Notes: generated by a model not told the origin, from the sequence alone. A stretch of DNA of 64,000 bases from Cupriavidus sp. IDO (GCF_000812465.1 NZ_JWMA01000079.1:1-64000), one strand, 5' to 3'. Positions 8,005 through 16,886 are shown, counted from the stretch's first letter. A program made the numbers and translations.

Positions 8005-9303
8005 ATGACCGCAGGCACCTTCGCCAACCGCCCGCTGCTGGGCTGCATCGCCGACGATTTCACCGGCGCCACCGATCTCGCCAACACGCTGGTGCGCAAT
8101 GGCATGCGCACCGTGCAGACCATTGGCGTGCCCGAGGCGAATGCCGTGCAGGATATTGGCCAGGCCGATGCCCTGGTGGTGGCGCTGAAGTCGCGCACTA
8201 TTCCCGCCGGCGAGGCCGTGGCGCAGTCGCTGGCCGCGCTGCAATGGCTGCGCGCGCAGGGCTGCCGGCAGTTCGTCTTCAAGTATTGCTCGACCTTCGA
8301 TTCCACCGATGCCGGCAATATCGGCCCGGTGGCCGAGGCCCTGCTGGCCGCGCTGGACAGCGACTTCACCATCGCCTGTCCGGCCTTCCCCGAGAACGGC
8401 CGCACCATCTTCCGCGGCCACCTGTTCGTGGGCGATGTGCTGCTGAACGAATCGGGCATGGAGCACCACCCGCTCACGCCGATGCAGGATGCCAACCTGG
8501 TGCGCGTGCTGCAGCGGCAGAGCGCCGGCAAGGTCGGCCTGCTGCGCCATGACGCGGTAGCCCGCGGCGCGGCGGCAACGGGCGAGCGCATCCAGGCGCT
8601 GCGCGCCGACTGCGTGCGCCTGGCAATTGCCGATGCCGTCTCCGACGTCGATCTTTTCACGCTGGGCGAGGCCTGCGCCGGGCTCCCGCTGATCACGGGC
8701 GGCTCGGGCATCGCACTGGGCCTGCCTGAGAACTTCCGCCGTGCCGGCCTGCTGCCGCAGCGTGGCGATGCCGCTGCCGTGCCGCCCGTTGAAGGCCCGG
8801 GCGTGGTACTGGCCGGCAGCGCCTCGCGCGCGACCAACGGACAGGTGGCGCGCTGGCTGGAACAGGGCCGCCCCGCCCTGCGCATCGATCCGCTCGCGCT
8901 GGCGCGCGGCGAAGCCGTGGTGGAAGCCGCCCTGGCCTTCGCGGCCGACCATGCCGAGCCAGTGTTGGTCTATGCCACCACCAGCCCGGAACAGGTCAAG
9001 GCCGTGCAGGCCGAGCTCGGCGTGGAGCGTGCCGGCCATCTGGTCGAGCAGGCGCTGGCGGCGGTTGCCGCCGGGCTGCTTGCACGCGGCACGCGGCGCT
9101 TCGTGGTGGCCGGCGGCGAGACCTCGGGCGCCGTCGTACAGGCACTGGGCGTGCGCGCACTGCGCATCGGCGCACAGATCGCGCCGGGCGTGCCGGCCAC
9201 CGTCACGCTGGATGCGCAGCCGCTGGCGCTGGCGCTGAAGTCCGGTAATTTCGGCGGGCAGGATTTCTTCACCGAAGCCCTGGACCAGCTCGGAGGCCAG
9301 TGA
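8005..9303 (+). CDS. otnK: 3-oxo-tetronate kinase (DUF1537/four-carbon acid sugar kinase)
   Basis: The kinase uses ATP to phosphorylate 3-oxo-tetronate at C4. The 432-residue protein shows the two halves of the family: an N-terminal substrate domain starting LGCIADDFTGATDLANTL, with FKYCSTFDSTDAGNIGPV at about 90-107, and a C-terminal nucleotide domain with FVVAGGETSGAVVQALG. The RBS GGAGG lies before the ATG. Its stop overlaps the start of otnC (ATGA), indicating translational coupling with the decarboxylase that uses its product. Confidence 0.93.
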   Translation: MTAGTFANRPLLGCIADDFTGATDLANTLVRNGMRTVQTIGVPEANAVQDIGQADALVVALKSRTIPAGEAVAQSLAALQWLRAQGCRQFVFKYCSTFDSTDAGNIGPVAEALLAALDSDFTIACPAFPENGRTIFRGHLFVGDVLLNESGMEHHPLTPMQDANLVRVLQRQSAGKVGLLRHDAVARGAAATGERIQALRADCVRLAIADAVSDVDLFTLGEACAGLPLITGGSGIALGLPENFRRAGLLPQRGDAAAVPPVEGPGVVLAGSASRATNGQVARWLEQGRPALRIDPLALARGEAVVEAALAFAADHAEPVLVYATTSPEQVKAVQAELGVERAGHLVEQALAAVAAGLLARGTRRFVVAGGETSGAVVQALGVRALRIGAQIAPGVPATVTLDAQPLALALKSGNFGGQDFFTEALDQLGGQ

Positions 9304-9956
9304 TGAGCACGGAAAGCAAGCTGCGCGAAGAGATCTGCCGCATCGGCGCCAGCCTCTACCAGCGCGGCTACACGGTCGGCTCGGCCGGCAATATCAGCGC
9401 GCGGCTCGATGACGGCTGGCTGATCACGCCGACCGATGCCTGCCTCGGCATGATGGACCCGGCGGCGGTCGCCAAGGTCGGCAGCGACGGGACCTGGGTC
9501 TCGGGCGACAAGCCATCCAAGACGCTGACGCTGCACCGGGCCATCTACGACAACAACCCCGGGGCGCACGCCGTGGTGCACACGCACTCGACGCACCTCG
9601 TGGCCCTGACGCTGGCTGGTGTCTGGCAACCGGACGACGTACTGCCGCCCCTCACGCCCTACTACGTGATGAAGGTCGGCCATATCCCGCTGATTCCCTA
9701 TCATCGACCCGGCGATCCGGCTGTGGCCGCGCGCGTGGCCACGCTTGCCGCGCAAGTGCGCGGCGTGCTGCTGGAACGGCTCGGGCCCGTGGTTTGGGAA
9801 GCCAGCGTCTCGCGCGCCGCGTTCGCGCTGGAAGAACTGGAGGAGACCGCCAAGCTATGGATGATGATGAAGGACACCCCGGGCTTCCCCGCCCGCGCTG
9901 CGCTCGACGAAAGCGCACTGGCTGAACTGCGCGACGCCTTCAAGGCGCGCTGGTAG
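9303..9956 (+). CDS. otnC: 3-oxo-tetronate 4-phosphate decarboxylase (class II aldolase family)
   Basis: The enzyme converts 3-oxo-tetronate 4-phosphate to dihydroxyacetone phosphate and CO2. The 217-residue class II aldolase/adducin-fold protein has GSAGNISARLDDGWLITPT near the N-terminus and the metal ligands in VVHTHSTHLVAL at about 90-100. ATG at 9303 overlaps the otnK stop and follows GGAGG at a suitable distance; a GTG one codon upstream is a less likely start. It completes the kinase-decarboxylase pair of the operon. Confidence 0.92.
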   Translation: MSTESKLREEICRIGASLYQRGYTVGSAGNISARLDDGWLITPTDACLGMMDPAAVAKVGSDGTWVSGDKPSKTLTLHRAIYDNNPGAHAVVHTHSTHLVALTLAGVWQPDDVLPPLTPYYVMKVGHIPLIPYHRPGDPAVAARVATLAAQVRGVLLERLGPVVWEASVSRAAFALEELEETAKLWMMMKDTPGFPARAALDESALAELRDAFKARW

Positions 9957-10054
9957 ACCTTACCCTCGAAACGACAGCGACACCCTGGTGCGGTTGCCTC
10001 CCGGCAACCGTGCGGAGAGCGTTCGCGCCTGCAAAACCAGAAACGGAGACCAAC

Positions 10055-11419
10055 GTGAATCCATCCCAACCGGCGGCCAGCGTGCCTGCCCTCGACAGCC
10101 TCGGCGGAAATGCCCGGCTGGACACCGAAACCCATATCGAAAAGCGCGCCTACAACAAGGTGTTCTGGCGCATCATGCCGTTCCTGATGCTGTGCTACGT
10201 GGTCGCCTACCTCGATCGCGTCAACGTCGGCTTTGCCAAGCTGCAGATGGCGCAGGACCTGGCCTTCTCGGAAACCGTGTTCGGGCTCGGCGCGGGGCTG
10301 TTCTTTATTGGCTACTTCCTGTTCGAAGTGCCCAGCAACCTGCTGATGCACAAGATCGGCGCGCGCATCTGGATTGCGCGGATCATGATCACCTGGGGGA
10401 TCGTCTCGGCGCTCTTCGTCTTCGTGAAGACGCCGGCCACCTTCTACGCCATGCGCTTCCTGCTCGGCCTGGCCGAAGCGGGCTTCTATCCGGGCGTGAT
10501 CCTCTACCTGACCTACTGGTACCCGGCCAACCGGCGCGCCAAGATGATTGCGCTGTTCATGTCGGGCATTCCCATCGCCGGCATGTTCGGCAACCCGCTG
10601 TCGGGCTGGATCATGGACGCCTTCAACGGCAGCCACGGCATGCGCGGCTGGCAATGGATGTTTGTGCTCGAAGCCCTGCCCGCCCTGCTGATCGGCGTGG
10701 TGACGGTGTTTGTGCTGCGCGACGGCATCGACAAGGCGCCGTGGCTGGATGCCGATGAAAAGCGCGTGCTCAAGCGCAATATCGAGGAAGACCAGCGTCA
10801 CGCCGGCGCCGCCGCCGGCAAGGCGCACGGTCATTCGCTGGGTGCCGTGTTCAGCGACCGCCGTGTGTGGTGGATGTGCCTGATCTACTTCTGCTTCGTC
10901 ACCGGCCAGTATGCACTGACGTTCTGGATGCCGACGCTGGTCAAGTCCAGCGGTGTCACCGGCAACCTCAAGATCGGTCTGCTGTCGGCGATTCCGTTTA
11001 TCTGCGCGGTGATCGTGATGAACTGCCTGGGCCACAGCGCCGACGCGCGCCGCGAGCGCCGCTGGCACCTGATCGTGCCGGCGCTGATGGGTGCGGTGGG
11101 CTTTGCCATTGCCGCGTCGTTCACCCACAATACCGTGGTGGCGATCGCCGCGCTGTCGCTGGCCGCCGCTGGTGTGCTGACCTGCGCACCGCTGTTCTGG
11201 TCGCTGCCGACTGCGTTCCTGTCGGGCTTCGCCGCCGCATCGGGCATTGCCGTGGTCAACTCGGTGGGCAATCTGGCCGGCTTCGTGGCGCCATACATGG
11301 TCGGCTACCTGACGGACCTGACGCACAGCACCCAGCTCAGCATGTACGTGCTGGCGGCCATCCTGGTGGTGGGCGCGGCGCTGGTGTGGCTCACGCCCGC
11401 CAGGCTGGTCAACCGTTGA
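10055..11419 (+). CDS. MFS transporter, anion:cation symporter type, probable tetronate uptake
   Basis: This major facilitator protein has 454 residues and about 12 membrane segments. The loop motif YLDRVNVGFA at about 53-62 and the conserved GFYPGVILYLTYWYP are those of the ACS family, whose members carry organic and sugar acids with protons. The start is a GTG at 10055 preceded by GGAGAC; an in-frame ATG at 10010 lacks a good RBS. Lying between otnC and otnI, it most likely imports erythronate or threonate. This is inferred from position. Confidence 0.88.
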   Translation: MNPSQPAASVPALDSLGGNARLDTETHIEKRAYNKVFWRIMPFLMLCYVVAYLDRVNVGFAKLQMAQDLAFSETVFGLGAGLFFIGYFLFEVPSNLLMHKIGARIWIARIMITWGIVSALFVFVKTPATFYAMRFLLGLAEAGFYPGVILYLTYWYPANRRAKMIALFMSGIPIAGMFGNPLSGWIMDAFNGSHGMRGWQWMFVLEALPALLIGVVTVFVLRDGIDKAPWLDADEKRVLKRNIEEDQRHAGAAAGKAHGHSLGAVFSDRRVWWMCLIYFCFVTGQYALTFWMPTLVKSSGVTGNLKIGLLSAIPFICAVIVMNCLGHSADARRERRWHLIVPALMGAVGFAIAASFTHNTVVAIAALSLAAAGVLTCAPLFWSLPTAFLSGFAAASGIAVVNSVGNLAGFVAPYMVGYLTDLTHSTQLSMYVLAAILVVGAALVWLTPARLVNR

Positions 11420-11475
11420 TTCCGGCCGGCCCGGCCTGACCGGGCCGGCAACCCGCTACTGCATTAGGAGTATCC

Positions 11476-12258
11476 ATGCCGCGCTTCGCCGCAAACCTCT
11501 CGATGATGTACAACGAGCACGCTTTCCTGGACCGCTTCGCCGCCGCCGCGGCGGACGGCTTCCGGGCGGTGGAGTACCTGTTCCCGTACGAGCATCCGGC
11601 CTCCGAGATCCGTGCGCGGCTCGACGCCAACGGGCTGACGCAGGCGCTGTTCAATGCGCCGCCGGGCGACTGGGCCGCCGGCGAGCGCGGCGTGGCCGCC
11701 CTGCCTGGCCGCGAAGCGGACTTCCGCGACGCCTTCGGGCGCGCGCTGGAATATGCCGGCGTGATCGGCAACGAGAAGGTTCACGTGATGGCCGGGCTGA
11801 TTCCCGCCGGTGCCGACCGCGCCCGCTGCCGCGCCACCTACCTTGAGAACCTTGCTTTCGCAGCCAGTGCTGCCGCCGCACAGGGCGTGACGGTGCTGAT
11901 CGAGCCGATCAACACGCGCGACATGCCCGGCTACTTCCTGAACCGCCAGGACGACGGCCAGGCAATCTGCAAGGAAGTCGGCGCCAGCAACCTGAAGGTC
12001 CAGTTCGACTGCTACCATTGCCAGATCGTCGAGGGCGACCTCGCCGTCAAGCTCAAGCGCGACATGGCCGGCATCGGCCACATCCAGATCGCGGGCGTGC
12101 CGGACCGCCACGAGCCGGACCTGGGCGAACTGAACTATCCCTATCTGTTCGACGTCATCGATGGTCTCGGCTACGACGGCTGGATCGGCTGCGAGTATCG
12201 TCCGCGCGCGGGCACCTCGGCCGGGCTCGGCTGGCTCAAGCTTTACCAGAACCGCTGA
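11476..12258 (+). CDS. otnI: 2-oxo-tetronate isomerase (hydroxypyruvate isomerase-like)
   Basis: The isomerase interconverts 2-oxo- and 3-oxo-tetronate, joining the products of LtnD and DenD to the kinase OtnK. The 260-residue protein has the sugar-phosphate isomerase/AP endonuclease fold of the Hyi family: [20 protein letters not shown] at the start, [16 protein letters not shown] around 140-155, [15 protein letters not shown] around 175-190, and a C-terminal [13 protein letters not shown] stands before the ATG. The neighbouring kinase and decarboxylase favour OtnI over a true hydroxypyruvate isomerase. Confidence 0.9.
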   Translation: MPRFAANLSMMYNEHAFLDRFAAAAADGFRAVEYLFPYEHPASEIRARLDANGLTQALFNAPPGDWAAGERGVAALPGREADFRDAFGRALEYAGVIGNEKVHVMAGLIPAGADRARCRATYLENLAFAASAAAAQGVTVLIEPINTRDMPGYFLNRQDDGQAICKEVGASNLKVQFDCYHCQIVEGDLAVKLKRDMAGIGHIQIAGVPDRHEPDLGELNYPYLFDVIDGLGYDGWIGCEYRPRAGTSAGLGWLKLYQNR

Positions 12259-12294
12259 TACGGCGAAGACCTCCCGAACCCGACCATACCTGCC

Positions 12295-13269
12295 ATGAAC
12301 GTACTGATTACCGGCGGCGCCGGCTTCCTCGGCCTGCAACTCGCCCGCCTGCTGCTGCAACGCGGCACCCTGAATCTCGACGGCCAGCCGGTCGCCATTG
12401 ACCACCTGACCCTGCTGGACGTGGTGGCACCGCAAGGGCTCGACGATGCGCGCGTGCGCGTCTTGACCGGCGACCTGTCCGATCCGGCCGTGCTGGCGCA
12501 AGCCATCGATGCGGACACCGGCGCGGTCTTCCACCTCGCCGCCGTCGTCAGCGGCCAGGCCGAAGCCGATTTCGAACTTGGCATGCGCGTGAATCTCGAT
12601 GCCTCCCGCGCGCTGCTGGAAACGTGCCGCCAGCTAGGCCACAAGCCGCGCGTGCTGTTCACCAGCTCGGTGGCGGTCTACGGTGGCGAGCTGCCGCCGG
12701 TCGTGCAGGACGATACGGCATTGAACCCGCAGTCCTCATACGGCGTGCAGAAGGCCATCGGCGAGCTGCTGCTGTCCGACTACAGCCGCCGCGGCTTTGT
12801 CGACGGACGCGTGCTGCGCCTGCCGACCATCAGCGTGCGGCCGGGCAAGCCCAACGCGGCGGCCTCGTCGTTCGCCAGCGGCATCATCCGCGAACCGCTC
12901 GCCGGGATTGAGGCCAATTGCCCGGTTGCGCCGGACACGCCGCTGTGGCTGCTGTCGCCGCGTGCGGCCGTGGCCGCGCTGGTCAATGGCATCGAGCTTG
13001 CCGGAGAACGTTTTGGCAACCGCCGGGTGGTCAACCTGCCGGGCCTGTCGGTCACTGCCGCGGGCATGGTGGAAGCGCTGCGCCGCGTGGCCGGCGATGC
13101 CGTGGCCGACCGCGTGACCTGGCAGCACGAAGAGCGCATCGAGAAGATCGTCGGCACCTGGCCGGCGGCGTGGAATGCGGAGCGTGCGGTGTCGCTTGGG
13201 TTCCAGGGGGATGCGAGCTTTGATGAGGTGATTCGGGGGTATATGGAGGATGCGGGGTTGGCGAAGTAG
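12295..13269 (+). CDS. denD: D-erythronate dehydrogenase (extended SDR)
   Basis: The enzyme oxidises D-erythronate to 2-oxo-tetronate with NAD+. The 324-residue extended short-chain dehydrogenase/epimerase-fold protein has TGGAGFLGLQLA at residues 5-16, FTSSVAVYGG, and the catalytic YxxxK in SSYGVQKA at about 146-153. RVLRLPTISVRPGKPNAAASS follows. It is the last gene of the otn/den operon, 36 bp behind otnI. A strong inverted repeat (13292-13346) lies 22 bp after its stop. Confidence 0.9.
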   Translation: MNVLITGGAGFLGLQLARLLLQRGTLNLDGQPVAIDHLTLLDVVAPQGLDDARVRVLTGDLSDPAVLAQAIDADTGAVFHLAAVVSGQAEADFELGMRVNLDASRALLETCRQLGHKPRVLFTSSVAVYGGELPPVVQDDTALNPQSSYGVQKAIGELLLSDYSRRGFVDGRVLRLPTISVRPGKPNAAASSFASGIIREPLAGIEANCPVAPDTPLWLLSPRAAVAALVNGIELAGERFGNRRVVNLPGLSVTAAGMVEALRRVAGDAVADRVTWQHEERIEKIVGTWPAAWNAERAVSLGFQGDASFDEVIRGYMEDAGLAK

Positions 13270-13291
13270 ATCGGAGCGATGTAGCCAGATA

Positions 13292-13346
13292 GCCGCCAAG
13301 GGATCGTCGTGGTAGGCGGAGAAGCCCACCAGGCGATCTTGGCGGC
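13292..13346. other. Large inverted repeat after denD (possible terminator or cruciform)
   Basis: GCCGCCAAG (13292-13300) and CTTGGCGGC (13338-13346) are perfect complements. Inner segments GATCG/CGATC-like and TGGTAGGC/GCCCACCA also pair, giving a stem of about 20 bp. No T-run follows, so intrinsic termination is uncertain. It separates the sugar-acid operon from the MNT/HEPN remnant. Confidence 0.5.
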
Positions 13347-13401
13347 CCTTGAAACTCAATAGTCAACCGCTTACCATCTGGACGAGTTTCAACAGGAAAG
13401 G

Positions 13402-13698
13402 ATGCCTGTGCGACCGTCCGTAGTGCTCGAGATGAAGCGAAGCGCAGTGCGCGAAGCGACAAGCCGCTTCCGCGCGGTGAACCCGCGCATCTTTGGGTCG
13501 GTCCTGCACGGCACCGACCAGGACGGAAGCGACCTTGATCTGCTGGTCGATGCACTGCCCGGCGCGACCCTGTTCGACCTGGGTGGCCTGCAAGACGAGC
13601 TGGAATCGCTGCTCGGTGTCCACGTCGATCTGCTGACCCCGGCCGACCTGCCCCCGAAGTTCCGGGCCAAGGTGCTCGAGGAGGCACAGCCGGTATGA
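13402..13698 (+). CDS. MNT-type nucleotidyltransferase antitoxin (MntA-like)
   Basis: The 98-residue minimal nucleotidyltransferase has the diagnostic G-S-x10-D-x-D motif (FGSVLHGTDQDGSDLDLLVD, about residues 34-53) and a later VHVDLLT. Family members AMPylate and so neutralise a HEPN RNase encoded directly downstream. Here the downstream partner is broken (13695-13863), so this antitoxin is an orphan that appears intact. RBS AGGAAAGG precedes the ATG; the first residues MPVRPSVVLEMKRSAVREA are also typical. Confidence 0.85.
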   Translation: MPVRPSVVLEMKRSAVREATSRFRAVNPRIFGSVLHGTDQDGSDLDLLVDALPGATLFDLGGLQDELESLLGVHVDLLTPADLPPKFRAKVLEEAQPV

Positions 13699-13863
13699 GC
13701 GAGGGCCGCCTGGCGGATGCGCAACCGCATTGCGCACGGCTATTTCGACATTAACCTCGATCTGGTGTGGGACACCGTGCAAACGGCCCTGTCGGCGTTG
13801 CTCAAGCAATTGTCTGCCGTGAGCCTGGCCACCAACGGGAATGATCGTCAGGAAAGGCCATAA
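13695..13863 (+). pseudogene. Remnant of a HEPN (DUF86) toxin gene, internally deleted and frameshifted
   Basis: An ATG at 13695 overlaps the antitoxin stop (ATGA) and encodes MSEGRLAD, the usual HEPN start. The reading then jumps to a frame one base off. From 13717 that frame reads MRNRIAHGYFDINLDLVW and runs to TAA at 13861-13863. RNxxxH is the HEPN catalytic motif, followed by the conserved GYFDIN segment. Roughly 55-60 codons that normally lie between these parts are missing and the junction is out of frame. The catalytic C-terminal 48 codons could in principle be translated alone from 13717, but without the rest of the helical fold. Confidence 0.82.
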
Positions 13864-13979
13864 GCCAGGACCAAAGGCGGGCAAGACTTCGACGCCCTCG
13901 GGCTCCTTGCTTACGGCTGTTTTCGCTGACTGTGCAGTTCGAGGTGGGATTGATGGATGACATCAGCCAACTTCCGGCA

Positions 13980-14417
13980 TCAGTCCACTGGCTTCACCAC
14001 CTCATACCCCTCAATCACCTCCCGCACCGCCCCCGGAATCGACGCCGATTTCTGCGTAGCCGGATCCGCGCAAACATAGACGATCTCCCCCGTAATCAGG
14101 TGCTCGTCGCCCCGATACATCTCCACCCGGAACAGCATGCTTGACCGGCCCAGCCGCGCCATGCGGCCGCGGATATCCAGTACATCGTCAAAACGCGCGG
14201 AGGCGTGGTACTCCAGCGTGGACTTGACCACGAAGATATCCACGCCGTGCGCGTGCAGCACGTCTTCGGGATAGCGAACGCCGATCGTGCGCCAGTATTC
14301 GGTGACGCAGATATCGCAGTACGTCAGGTAGTGTGCGTTGAAGACGATCGACTGCGGATCGACTTCGGCCCAGCGCACGCGCAGCGGCATACTGTGGCGG
14401 AACTCCTCTTTGGCCAT
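13980..14417 (-). CDS. Acyl-CoA thioesterase, 4HBT hot-dog family (YbgC-like)
   Basis: The 145-residue hot-dog protein hydrolyses acyl-CoA thioesters. RVRWAEVDPQSIVFNAHYLTYCD at about 14-36 contains the catalytic aspartate (D20) and the Y/N-rich helix of the 4HBT class, and VKSTLEYHASARFDDVLDIR follows. GGAGACCACGCC precedes the ATG. It is leftward, 109 bp downstream of the Bug-type gene. The substrate is unknown; short or aromatic acyl-CoAs are usual for the family. Confidence 0.9.
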   Translation of the reverse strand: MAKEEFRHSMPLRVRWAEVDPQSIVFNAHYLTYCDICVTEYWRTIGVRYPEDVLHAHGVDIFVVKSTLEYHASARFDDVLDIRGRMARLGRSSMLFRVEMYRGDEHLITGEIVYVCADPATQKSASIPGAVREVIEGYEVVKPVD

Positions 14418-14526
14418 TGGCGTGGTCTCCTTGTTGATTCGTCGTGGCTTGCCATAGCATCAGGCCGCCGGCTCGCCGGCAAGGCCGGCAGGCGCGGCGG
14501 CCTGGTGAACGGATGATGCGGCCGGA

Positions 14527-15510
14527 TTACTGCGCCTTGGCAAGCCCCAGCTTGTCGATGATCGCTTTTTCCTTCTTCACGGTCTCCGCCGCAAAGGCGG
14601 CGTACTGCTGGCTGTTCATGTAGTACGGCTCCATGTCGAACTTGGCCAGCGATTCGCGGTAGTTCGGCATTTCCATGGCCTTCTTGAAGGCGTCATGCAG
14701 CTTCTGCACGATCTTCGGGTCGGTGCCCTTGGGCGCCACCAGGCCGAACGGCGAGGTTTGCACGATGCCCATGCCCAGTTCCTTCAGCGTCGGCACGTTG
14801 GGGAAGCGCGCCGAGCGCTTTTCGCCCCACGTGGACAGCAGGCGCAGCTTGCCCGATTCGACATACGGCGCCCAGGCCGGCGTGTCGGCCACCGACATTA
14901 CGTGGCCGCCCAGCAGCGCCTGCATCGACTCGGAATTGCCCTTGTACGGGATGTGCGAGAACTGGACGCCCTGCTTCAACGCCAGCTCTTCCATGGTCAG
15001 GTGCAGCGTGGTCATGGTGCCCGGCGAACCGTAGGTCAGCTTGCCCGGGTTCGCCTTGGCGTAGGCGATGTACTCCTGCATCGTCTTGATCGGCGAATCG
15101 GCCGGTACCACCAGGCCGAACGAATAGCCGGCCAGGTTGATGATGTAGGTCAGGTCCTTGACCGGGTCCCAGTTGATCTTGGTGGTGTACGGCAGGCGAT
15201 AGACCGGCATGGCGACCTGCGCCAGCGTGTAGCCGTCGGGCTGGGTCGACTGCATCATCTGCGCCGGCAGCACGCCGCCCGCGCCGGGCTTGTTCTCGAC
15301 GATCACGGGCTGGCCGAGAATCTTCGAAGCGTTCTCCGCCAGCACGCGGAACGGCAGGTCGGTGGAGCCGCCGGCCGTGTAGCCGATCACCAGGCGGATC
15401 GGGCGTTGCGGGAACTTCTCTGCCTGCGCTTGTGCCGGCATGGCGGCGAAACCGAGCGAAGCGGTGGCGGCGAGCATGCCCGCGCGGGCGATGAAATGGC
15501 GGCGTTGCAT
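14527..15510 (-). CDS. Tripartite tricarboxylate transporter substrate-binding protein (Bug/TctC family)
   Basis: This 327-residue periplasmic protein starts MQRRHFIARAGM with a twin-arginine-like RRxF, then a hydrophobic stretch and an A-Q-A-type cleavage site near residue 28. The mature part has FPQRPIRLVIGYTAGGSTD and VENKPGAGGVLPAQMM, the Bug signatures. AAGGAGACATAG precedes this ATG; an in-frame start ten codons upstream has no RBS. No TctA/TctB membrane genes are nearby, as is common for the many orphan Bug proteins of Cupriavidus and Bordetella. The ligand, presumably a carboxylate, is unknown. Confidence 0.92.
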   Translation of the reverse strand: MQRRHFIARAGMLAATASLGFAAMPAQAQAEKFPQRPIRLVIGYTAGGSTDLPFRVLAENASKILGQPVIVENKPGAGGVLPAQMMQSTQPDGYTLAQVAMPVYRLPYTTKINWDPVKDLTYIINLAGYSFGLVVPADSPIKTMQEYIAYAKANPGKLTYGSPGTMTTLHLTMEELALKQGVQFSHIPYKGNSESMQALLGGHVMSVADTPAWAPYVESGKLRLLSTWGEKRSARFPNVPTLKELGMGIVQTSPFGLVAPKGTDPKIVQKLHDAFKKAMEMPNYRESLAKFDMEPYYMNSQQYAAFAAETVKKEKAIIDKLGLAKAQ

Positions 15511-15572
15511 TTGACTATGTCTCCTTGTGCTGCAAGTCACTGCTGGAAAATGGATTCAGGGATGGCGCGGTT

Positions 15573-16610
15573 CTAGTTTTCTGTGCCGCTGCCAAAGGCC
15601 GCCCGCAAGGCGGCGACGGCATCGGCATGCGCCTGCGCCACCGCCGGCACGAAGCGGCCGAGCTTGAAGAAATCGTGAATCATGCCGGGATAGTCGGCCA
15701 GCGTGACCGGCACGCCGGCGGCCCGCAGCTTTTCCGCATAGGCCACGCCCTCGTCATGCAAGGGGTCGTAGCCGGCCACGGCAATCCATGCCGGGCAGCT
15801 GCCGTGCACATCCGCACCCGTGCCGCCACCATCGAGCGGCGCAAAGCGCCAGTCGTCGCGGCTGGATTCCTGGTCGAGGTACTGCGCGAAGAACCACTGG
15901 ATCATGTCCGCCGTCAGCAGGTAGCCATCGGCCAGCGCGCGGTGCGACGGCGTGTCCTGGCGCGCGCAGGTGCCCGGGTAGATCAGCAGTTGCAGCACCG
16001 GCGCCAGCCCGGACCGACGGGCCTCGATCGCACAGGTCGTGGCCAGGGTGCCGCCGGCGCTGTCGCCGCCCAGCGCGATGCGCTCAGGATCGGCACCCAG
16101 CCGGGAGGCTGCCTCGAAGACCCAGTGCAATACGTCGAATGCATCGTTGGCCGCAGTCGGGAAGCGCCATTGCGGCCCGAGCCGGTAGTCCACCGACAGC
16201 ACCATGCAGTCCGCCCGCGAGCAAAGCAGCCGGCATAGCGGATCGTGCGAATTGACGCTCCCCACCGTGAATCCGCCGCCGTGGAAGTACACCAGCAATG
16301 GCAACGGCTCGGCCCAGCTGACCTCGCGTGGCGAATACAGGCGCACCGGAATGGCGTGTCCGTCGCGTGCGCAGACATGCAGGTCTTCCACCGCATGGAC
16401 CGGCGGCGGATTGATGTCGAGGATCGGCGCGCTTTTTTCGTAGGCGATCTTGGCGTCTTCCGGCGCCATCGCATGGATCGGCGGGCGCTTGGCGCGCGCG
16501 ATCAGCTCAAGCAGCGCCGCCACTTGCGGATCGATGGGGGTCGATGGCCGGCCGGGCTCGGCAGCGGCTTCAGGTTTGGGGACGACGGACGGAGAAGGCA
16601 CGGCAGACAT
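15573..16610 (-). CDS. Alpha/beta hydrolase, hormone-sensitive lipase (HSL) family esterase
   Basis: The 345-residue protein hydrolyses carboxylic esters. HGGG (residues 110-113) forms the oxyanion hole, the nucleophile is S184 in GGDSAGG, and D282 (YDPLHDEG) and H312 (IHDFF) complete the triad. It has a proline-rich N-terminus and no signal peptide. It is divergent from the iron alcohol dehydrogenase gene. Two TetR-type operator sequences lie between them, so both may answer to the same repressor as the fadB and acyl-CoA ligase promoters. Confidence 0.92.
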   Translation of the reverse strand: MSAVPSPSVVPKPEAAAEPGRPSTPIDPQVAALLELIARAKRPPIHAMAPEDAKIAYEKSAPILDINPPPVHAVEDLHVCARDGHAIPVRLYSPREVSWAEPLPLLVYFHGGGFTVGSVNSHDPLCRLLCSRADCMVLSVDYRLGPQWRFPTAANDAFDVLHWVFEAASRLGADPERIALGGDSAGGTLATTCAIEARRSGLAPVLQLLIYPGTCARQDTPSHRALADGYLLTADMIQWFFAQYLDQESSRDDWRFAPLDGGGTGADVHGSCPAWIAVAGYDPLHDEGVAYAEKLRAAGVPVTLADYPGMIHDFFKLGRFVPAVAQAHADAVAALRAAFGSGTEN

Positions 16611-16668
16611 GGCAAACGTTAAGACGGCAACCCGGCGCGGACCGGCCTCGGAAAGCGGCCACGCCAGT

Positions 16669-16680
16669 GAACGATCCTTC
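16669..16680. promoter_or_regulatory. Second, imperfect copy of the TetR-type operator
   Basis: GAACGATCCTTC differs by one base from the perfect palindrome exactly 40 bp further on. The spacing corresponds to about four helical turns, compatible with binding on one face. It lies just upstream of the esterase gene. Confidence 0.4.
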
Positions 16681-16704
16681 CCCTGGAATCCGGAGAAGTT
16701 CGAA

Positions 16705-16734
16705 TTGTGAACGATCGTTCGATTTTAGTATGAT
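16705..16734 (+). promoter_or_regulatory. Promoter of the iron alcohol dehydrogenase with an embedded TetR-type palindrome
   Basis: TTGTGA (16705-16710) and TATGAT (16729-16734) make a sigma-70-like promoter with an 18-bp spacer. The perfect 12-bp palindrome GAACGATCGTTC occupies 16709-16720, between the hexamers, followed by GATTTTA. The arrangement predicts repression by steric block. The same motif occurs at 32177 and 41029. Confidence 0.6.
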
Positions 16735-16886
16735 GCCAGTGTTTCAAGGCGCAGGCATTACGAGATAACCCCGACGACAGCCCGCTTCGCAGGTTTTTGC
16801 GCGATGATCGCCCTGTCCGGCCGGTTTGGCCAGTTTGCGTCAACAATGAGAGTTCGCGGCAGATCGCTGCAGGAGACAAGCATCCC

